Source of the DNA: Diplocarpon mali
Taxonomy: Eukaryota; Ascomycota; Leotiomycetes; Helotiales; Drepanopezizaceae
Length of the DNA: 64,000 nt
Assembly (NCBI GenBank): GCA_024741835.1
Contig: JAENRP010000025.1
Location: 69,077-133,076, forward strand
Reading direction: 5' to 3'
Shown in pieces: positions 59,387 through 64,000 of the stretch (the stretch's first letter is position 1; the number at the start of each line of letters is the position of its first letter). The notes beneath the pieces were generated by a model, which made no database searches, was not told the origin of the DNA, and saw only the letters and a program-made list of their open reading frames with translations. A program made the translations under genes and the position numbers.

Positions 59387-60316
59387 ACCCCCTGTTCCCC
59401 ATTCACAAAACCCCCCCCTCCTACCTCTCAGTAACAACACCTCTCAACACCTCCCAACCCCTTCCAAACCCCTCTCAGCCTCCCAGCCTCTCAACGTCTT
59501 GCCCATGAGTGAATCTCGAAATACCTTATCCACATATCCATTACCTGCGCAAGAAAAGCCGCGCCGATCACTAACATCCAACATCCGGCATCTAATATGC
59601 TCATCTTCTCATCTTCTTCAGAAAGCTTCTGAATCCTGAAACGCAACCCTTAACCCTATATTTTCACATTCCCACAATCTCACATCGCCACATCGCCACG
59701 CCTTTGAAAAAAAAAAAAGAAAAGAAAGAAAGAAAGAAAGAAAGAAAAACACCAAGTATTCGCATTCGCAATCGCAGCTGGTCAGCCAGCTAGAGATATC
59801 GCCGCGTCGCAGGATCCGGTTGACTCGCCGGCCTGCAAAACATCAACACAGGAAGGAGACTGGCGCGTACGAAACGAAGGGTGGTGGTGGATGCTTGCCT
59901 TCTCGGTTTGTCCGCGGGTGGGTGCTACAAATACTTAGATCTGAATCCTCTTCTCCTCAGTCTTGAAATTCCACAATCAGACCAATGTTCGTGATCAATA
60001 ATTTTCAAATACCCAAAATCCAAAGAGCCCGAACACCTGGGTGTATTCCTGGCTGCATCACCTCAGAACCATAACCAGGTAAGCGCAAGTTCAAATTCAT
60101 GCCCAGACCCGATGATCTGCTTCAAAGTGTGCGTAGTTCTATTTTAGCTTTTATCCTCTGCAGCGAACGCCAGCCTGCATGGCCATCATCTAGAAAGGTA
60201 TCGTACCCGCTGAACAAACTATTGCCCCAACCCCACTCCCAGCCGCCGTACTCCCCGTCGTCAAATCATCCATCCCTAAAGTCCGCCGCATCCGAAATTA
60301 AATCGTCTTCCACCTC
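59387..60316. other. C-rich and simple-sequence non-coding stretch
   Basis: C/T-rich sequence is followed by an A-run and an AAAG microsatellite at 59706-59748. The right part is likely the 3' untranslated region of the hydroxylase-SDR gene. A plus-strand open frame at 60099-60584 overlaps that gene and is a shadow. Confidence 0.45.
59706..59748. repeat. Poly-A and AAAG microsatellite
   Basis: A run of A is followed by six or seven GAAA units. Confidence 0.9.
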
Positions 60317-61744
60317 TCAGCCCTCCTTTCGCACCAAGCTAATCTCCCCTATAATGGCATGCCCAGCCCGAGCATGCTCATCCGCCTTCCCTACAACCCA
60401 CAGAAACTTCGCGTACCCCAGATACGCGAACCCCGTGTACGTGACCGGCACATACCTCGCCCCCCTCCGGATCCACCACATCGCCACCTTGGCCGCCCAT
60501 CTGGGTCCGACAATCGCCCAGCCCATGCGGCTTCGGAAGGCCGCTGGCACGATGTGCCGATACAGGACCGTCTCGTCGTCGTAGTACTTGCGCGCATGTC
60601 GTGCGAATGCCCGCTTGGACGCCGTGTACGCCTGCATAACCTTGTCGCCGGGCGGGGACGGGTGCACCTCGGCTTCGGAGCCGACGTACCAGACCTCCGG
60701 GAGGAGACGCGCGTAGCCCGGTCTTGGGGTGTAGTGCTGCTTGAAGAGCTCGATGAGGGAGATGGCCGACACGCAGTTGGCAGCCATGGGCTCGGTCTTG
60801 GAGCCGTGGGAGAGGATCAGGATGTCGGTGTTCTGCAGCGCCGTGATGGTGTCGCTGTATGAGGTGTAGGTCCAGTCGGTGCCGTACTTGAGCTCTTGGA
60901 TGCAGGAGGGTGATTCCGAGAGGAGCTCGTGTTTGAGGGCTGAGCCGAAGGCGCCAGATGCGCCGGTCATGGTTATGCGCCGGGAGCGGATGGAGGAGGA
61001 TGTTCCGAGCAGCCAGTCGAAGACACGGAAGCAGGAGCTGATGTAGGAGGAGGGGTCGACGTGGTGCATGGCATGGTATTGGGGACCGACGGTGAAGGAG
61101 TTTGGATCTTTAGGGACCATGGCTGGGTAGGATTTGTGGTTCGAGTCGCGACCCTCGAGACAAGCTACCACGAAGACGCGGCCGATTTCAAAGAGAACAT
61201 TCAGGTAGTAGATCTCGTCTGAGAGCATACCCGGGCCAGTGAGCTCGGCATACTGGGCGACTCGGTAACCTAGCCATGTACCGAACAGCTGACACGACAG
61301 CTCCAGAGGCAACTCAATGACCATGTTCTGGATGAGGTATTTGTTGTTGAACTTCAGCCGCCGGTTGAAGTAGAGATGATGAACCTCGTGAAGATATCCT
61401 ATCTGGCGGAGGATCAAATATTTGGATTTGGAGAACTTGTGGAGAGCGTAATGAGCCACGTCGAAGAAGAAGGATCCGGCAAAGTAGAGCCAGAGACTGG
61501 AGATGGCCACCACCCACCACGGCGAGCCCAGGAGCCCAACCAAGGCGAAGGACAACGTTCTGTGCGCGATGCCTCTTTTTTCCTCCTCAGCCCAGCGGCT
61601 TGGTAGGTCCATGGGAGGCCGTCTAGACCAGGCGAGTGCCTGTCCTCTTCCATGCGCGAGGAGCTGCTTCACCGAAGATGCTAGTAAAACGGCCCTCTGT
61701 TGCACGTGACCAGCGAAGCTCATCTCCCGGCTCGCCATCGCCAT
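60317..61744 (-). CDS. Fatty-acid-hydroxylase/sterol-desaturase domain fused to a short-chain-dehydrogenase-like domain
   Basis: One uninterrupted exon encodes 475 aa. Residues about 65-250 form the membrane hydroxylase domain. Its histidine boxes are HYALH (98-102), HEVHH (119-123) and HAMHH (224-228), which bind a di-iron centre in this superfamily. Hydrophobic segments at about 68-95 and 140-195 fit endoplasmic-reticulum membrane insertion. Residues about 256-450 start with TGASGAFG (260-267), the NAD(P)-binding loop, and contain YTASK (373-377), the YxxxK catalytic pair of short-chain dehydrogenases. The protein could hydroxylate a lipid or sterol and then oxidise or reduce the product. 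The architecture resembles proteins annotated as bifunctional sterol desaturase/short-chain dehydrogenase and, more distantly, plant CER1-type proteins. The substrate is unknown. Met at 61738 is an alternative start. It is not in an evident cluster. Confidence 0.88.
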   Translation of the reverse strand: MAMASREMSFAGHVQQRAVLLASSVKQLLAHGRGQALAWSRRPPMDLPSRWAEEEKRGIAHRTLSFALVGLLGSPWWVVAISSLWLYFAGSFFFDVAHYALHKFSKSKYLILRQIGYLHEVHHLYFNRRLKFNNKYLIQNMVIELPLELSCQLFGTWLGYRVAQYAELTGPGMLSDEIYYLNVLFEIGRVFVVACLEGRDSNHKSYPAMVPKDPNSFTVGPQYHAMHHVDPSSYISSCFRVFDWLLGTSSSIRSRRITMTGASGAFGSALKHELLSESPSCIQELKYGTDWTYTSYSDTITALQNTDILILSHGSKTEPMAANCVSAISLIELFKQHYTPRPGYARLLPEVWYVGSEAEVHPSPPGDKVMQAYTASKRAFARHARKYYDDETVLYRHIVPAAFRSRMGWAIVGPRWAAKVAMWWIRRGARYVPVTYTGFAYLGYAKFLWVVGKADEHARAGHAIIGEISLVRKEG

Positions 61745-64000
61745 CGCGAACCAGAGCTCGACTCGGCTTGTCTCAGCTCAAGTCGGATGAACTCTGCTAG
61801 AGAAGTCAACATCGGATCGCAGAGATGAGATGGGGATGTGTGGGATGTTCGGGCCGCACATACCTTGATGCGTACAGGGCGACCCCAGTACCTGTTAGAG
61901 CACCTGCTCCGGGGCTGGTATTACCTTTTGTTTGTCTCCTTGTCCCCCTTCCGACGCGAGCCAGAGAGTAAAGGTGTAATTGCAAGCTGATTGCTTTTGT
62001 GTTATGAAGAGAGGGGATGAAATCGTTGCGACGAGAACAGGACAGGTAGGTATCTGCTCGGGAGCCTTGCCTTGCCTTTTTCCTTCGTCGTGCCCTGCGT
62101 AGCCTTGGCTGGCCTTGTCGTGCCTTGCCTTGCTTTTGTCTCGCCCTGCCGCTGGAGATAAGCCGCCGTCAGTGGCGACCAGCGCACGCTGGGTTTCGGC
62201 TTTACGGCAGCGCGCACTGCGAACGATGGAACGGTACGAGCGCGGAGATCACGCGCCGGGATCCTGAGAGGGCCGGAGAGATGGAGGAGAGATGGAGGAG
62301 GGACGGAGGAGAGGAGCAGATGAGGAGCAGAGCGGAAGAATTGGGCGAGGCTGAGAAGAGCGGATGGAAAGGGTGAATGGGGATAAGATTCAGAAAAGCA
62401 AGCGGACAGATTCATTGCACACGGCCTGATGCTGCCAGCACCCGTCACTAGCGCCGCACGGGGAGAGAAACGGACTAACGTAATACCGAGAGCGCCCACG
62501 TGACCCGCCCCAATACATCCTGGTCTCTCGCTCTTGGGTCGTTGTTGATTGTTGCTCGACCTCTGCTCGCACTGTGTTGATCAACCCCACGAGAGCTTCC
62601 CTGGCCGATTTCTCTTCGGTACAGTCTTGCGCGCGACTACGACCAACTTTCTAACCAGGTAATCCCGAGTCCGCACTCCGCCTGTGCCGTGGGGATCGGT
62701 CTCCAGCCAGCCGGATGCGGCTATGAGTTAATTCGTCCGAAGGTCTCGATCCTGTCCCTGACTACGGCAGACTTACACATCATCTACCGAGTCCGAACGC
62801 AGACGCCTACCGCTTAGCCCGATCAATCAATCAGGCCCCCTTGCACTCCCGAACAGAGATCGTGCAAAACCTCGTGACGTCTACACAGGATAGAGAATCA
62901 AAACATTCGATGTCTTGTGTCAGCTCGTCTCAGGGCTCGAAACACATGTCTCGAGAAACGGCTTCACCGACTCTCCCCCGGCAAGATCAAGTTGAAAGCT
63001 TGGCTGTATCTGCACCTCTCCAGACCTTTCCCACCTCCAATGTAGCGAGCGTGTTGCCAGCTTTGAGCAACTTCAATGCACGTGACTTTTGATGACTACG
63101 CATCACCTCAGTCTAGAGATAAGCACAAGCGCCCCCTCGGGATTCTTATCATTATCAACAACACAAGTCTGTAGAAATACGGGACAAATGGACTTCTGAT
63201 AGCTGGTTCTCTCCGTAGATTTGCGAGGTCCGTCAACTTTATGGAAAACAGGTTGAGAAGGTGTCAAAACCATGGAAACCGGGACCTCGGCAAAGGTGGA
63301 GCTAATCCCTCATCCCGGAGCATCCGGAAGACCATAACCCCCTTGATCGGGTACCTAGGCATACCGTAGATGGATGTCAATGTCGATGTCGATGTCAACG
63401 TAAATATAAGTACAAGCGTAGGTGTGCACATCAATGTCAGTGTCAATGTGCAGTATTCGAGACTACATCACCGTACTAGCTAGGCAGGCCTGCTACGATT
63501 AACACCGCCAATCGACCCCCAGCTCCCAGCACCGCATGCAAGGTGCTATGTGCCTTTCGATCGCATGTCCGCCTTCCATCGATAGCCTAATGTTCATGTT
63601 CGCGAGACGGAGGACGAGGAATGAGACTTGGCAATTCGCTTCTGGGAAGACTGTATGGAATAGCTCAAGGTGGACGCAACCAGGTGCAAGATAAGCACAG
63701 CCAAGAGTCACGCCACTTCACAAGGTCTGTGAAACGCAAGTCCAACCCGTTGAGGAACGTGTGGTACGATTCTTGGTAGATAGCCGCTCTCTAAGCCAGT
63801 GCCCTCCATCCATACCCGTGCCAAGCAAGCAAATCCCCATCAGTACGCCCGTGTCCCGGTCAACATGCGCCGCAAGAAAGGATGCAAAATTTACCATGGT
63901 ATCAGGAACGCCAGTGCTATGCTAAAAAGCAAGGAAATGAATGGGTCCAAAGAACGAAAACCATGCAACACAATCTACACACGCGAAAGAATCGCAGTCA
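61745..64000. other. Right-edge stretch without supported gene
   Basis: Bases 61745-62000 are the promoter side of the minus-strand hydroxylase-SDR gene. At 62656-62664 an AACCAG/GTAATC junction after a pyrimidine-rich leader might be a 5' leader splice donor for a plus-strand gene beyond the window, but no coding exon was recognised. A GATGTC hexamer microsatellite lies at 63372-63398. Confidence 0.4.
63372..63398. repeat. GATGTC-type hexamer microsatellite
   Basis: Four to five imperfect GATGTC/AATGTC units occur; similar units recur at about 63431-63452. Confidence 0.75.

Noticed and set aside
60099..60862. Plus-strand open frames of 161 and 167 codons
   Set aside because: They overlap the hydroxylase-SDR coding sequence antisense and have no domain of their own.
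62002..62499. 165-codon minus-strand frame in the hydroxylase promoter region
   Set aside because: Low-complexity composition from CCTTG-type and GGAGAG-type repeats; no recognised domain.

Overview
The window looks like a piece of a filamentous ascomycete (Pezizomycotina) nuclear genome. The genes are sparse, and their short introns (45-144 bp) have GT-AG ends and CTRAC-like branch points. One gene is a clear fungal glycogen synthase. A 14 kb block shows the CpA-to-TpA decay on both strands that repeat-induced point mutation (RIP) leaves. No viral, plasmid or bacterial signal was seen, and no rRNA or intact tRNA gene was recognised.

Layout. 0.8-3.1 kb (minus): a secreted BBE-type FAD oxidoreductase with five exons, with a 16-unit 8-bp tandem array just upstream. 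4.68-18.59 kb: a nested retrotransposon block. A Ty3/gypsy element on the minus strand (117-bp LTRs, 4-bp target duplication) was interrupted by a Ty1/copia element on the plus strand (195-bp LTRs, 5-bp target duplication). Both are heavily RIP-mutated. The copia element carries a 170-bp GC-normal insert and an in-frame repeat domain. 18.6-25.5 kb: no gene, several tandem repeats. 25.6-27.4 kb (plus): a cytochrome P450 with six exons. 27.4-35.1 kb: gene desert. 35.1-35.4 kb (plus): a small secreted protein with eight cysteines. 38.7-39.5 kb (minus): a disordered protein with a basic/hydrophobic C-terminal part. 41.3-42.0 kb: a hairpin cluster and a possible transposase relic. 45.1-45.7 kb (minus): a small two-exon gene with a zinc-knuckle-like motif. 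50.2-52.6 kb (plus): glycogen synthase. 60.3-61.7 kb (minus): a fatty-acid-hydroxylase/SDR fusion protein. The right edge, after 61.7 kb, has no recognised coding region.

How the parts relate. The FAD oxidoreductase and the P450 are both families common in secondary metabolism, and the retroelement block lies between them. They could be remnants of one accessory locus, but no core biosynthetic gene is present. Glycogen synthase is a housekeeping anchor. The hydroxylase-SDR fusion and the cysteine-rich protein are the most interesting intact genes. The nested transposons, with an apparently RIP-free insert, are the most interesting non-genic structure. Exon boundaries were inferred by eye from splice signals, reading-frame continuity and family motifs.
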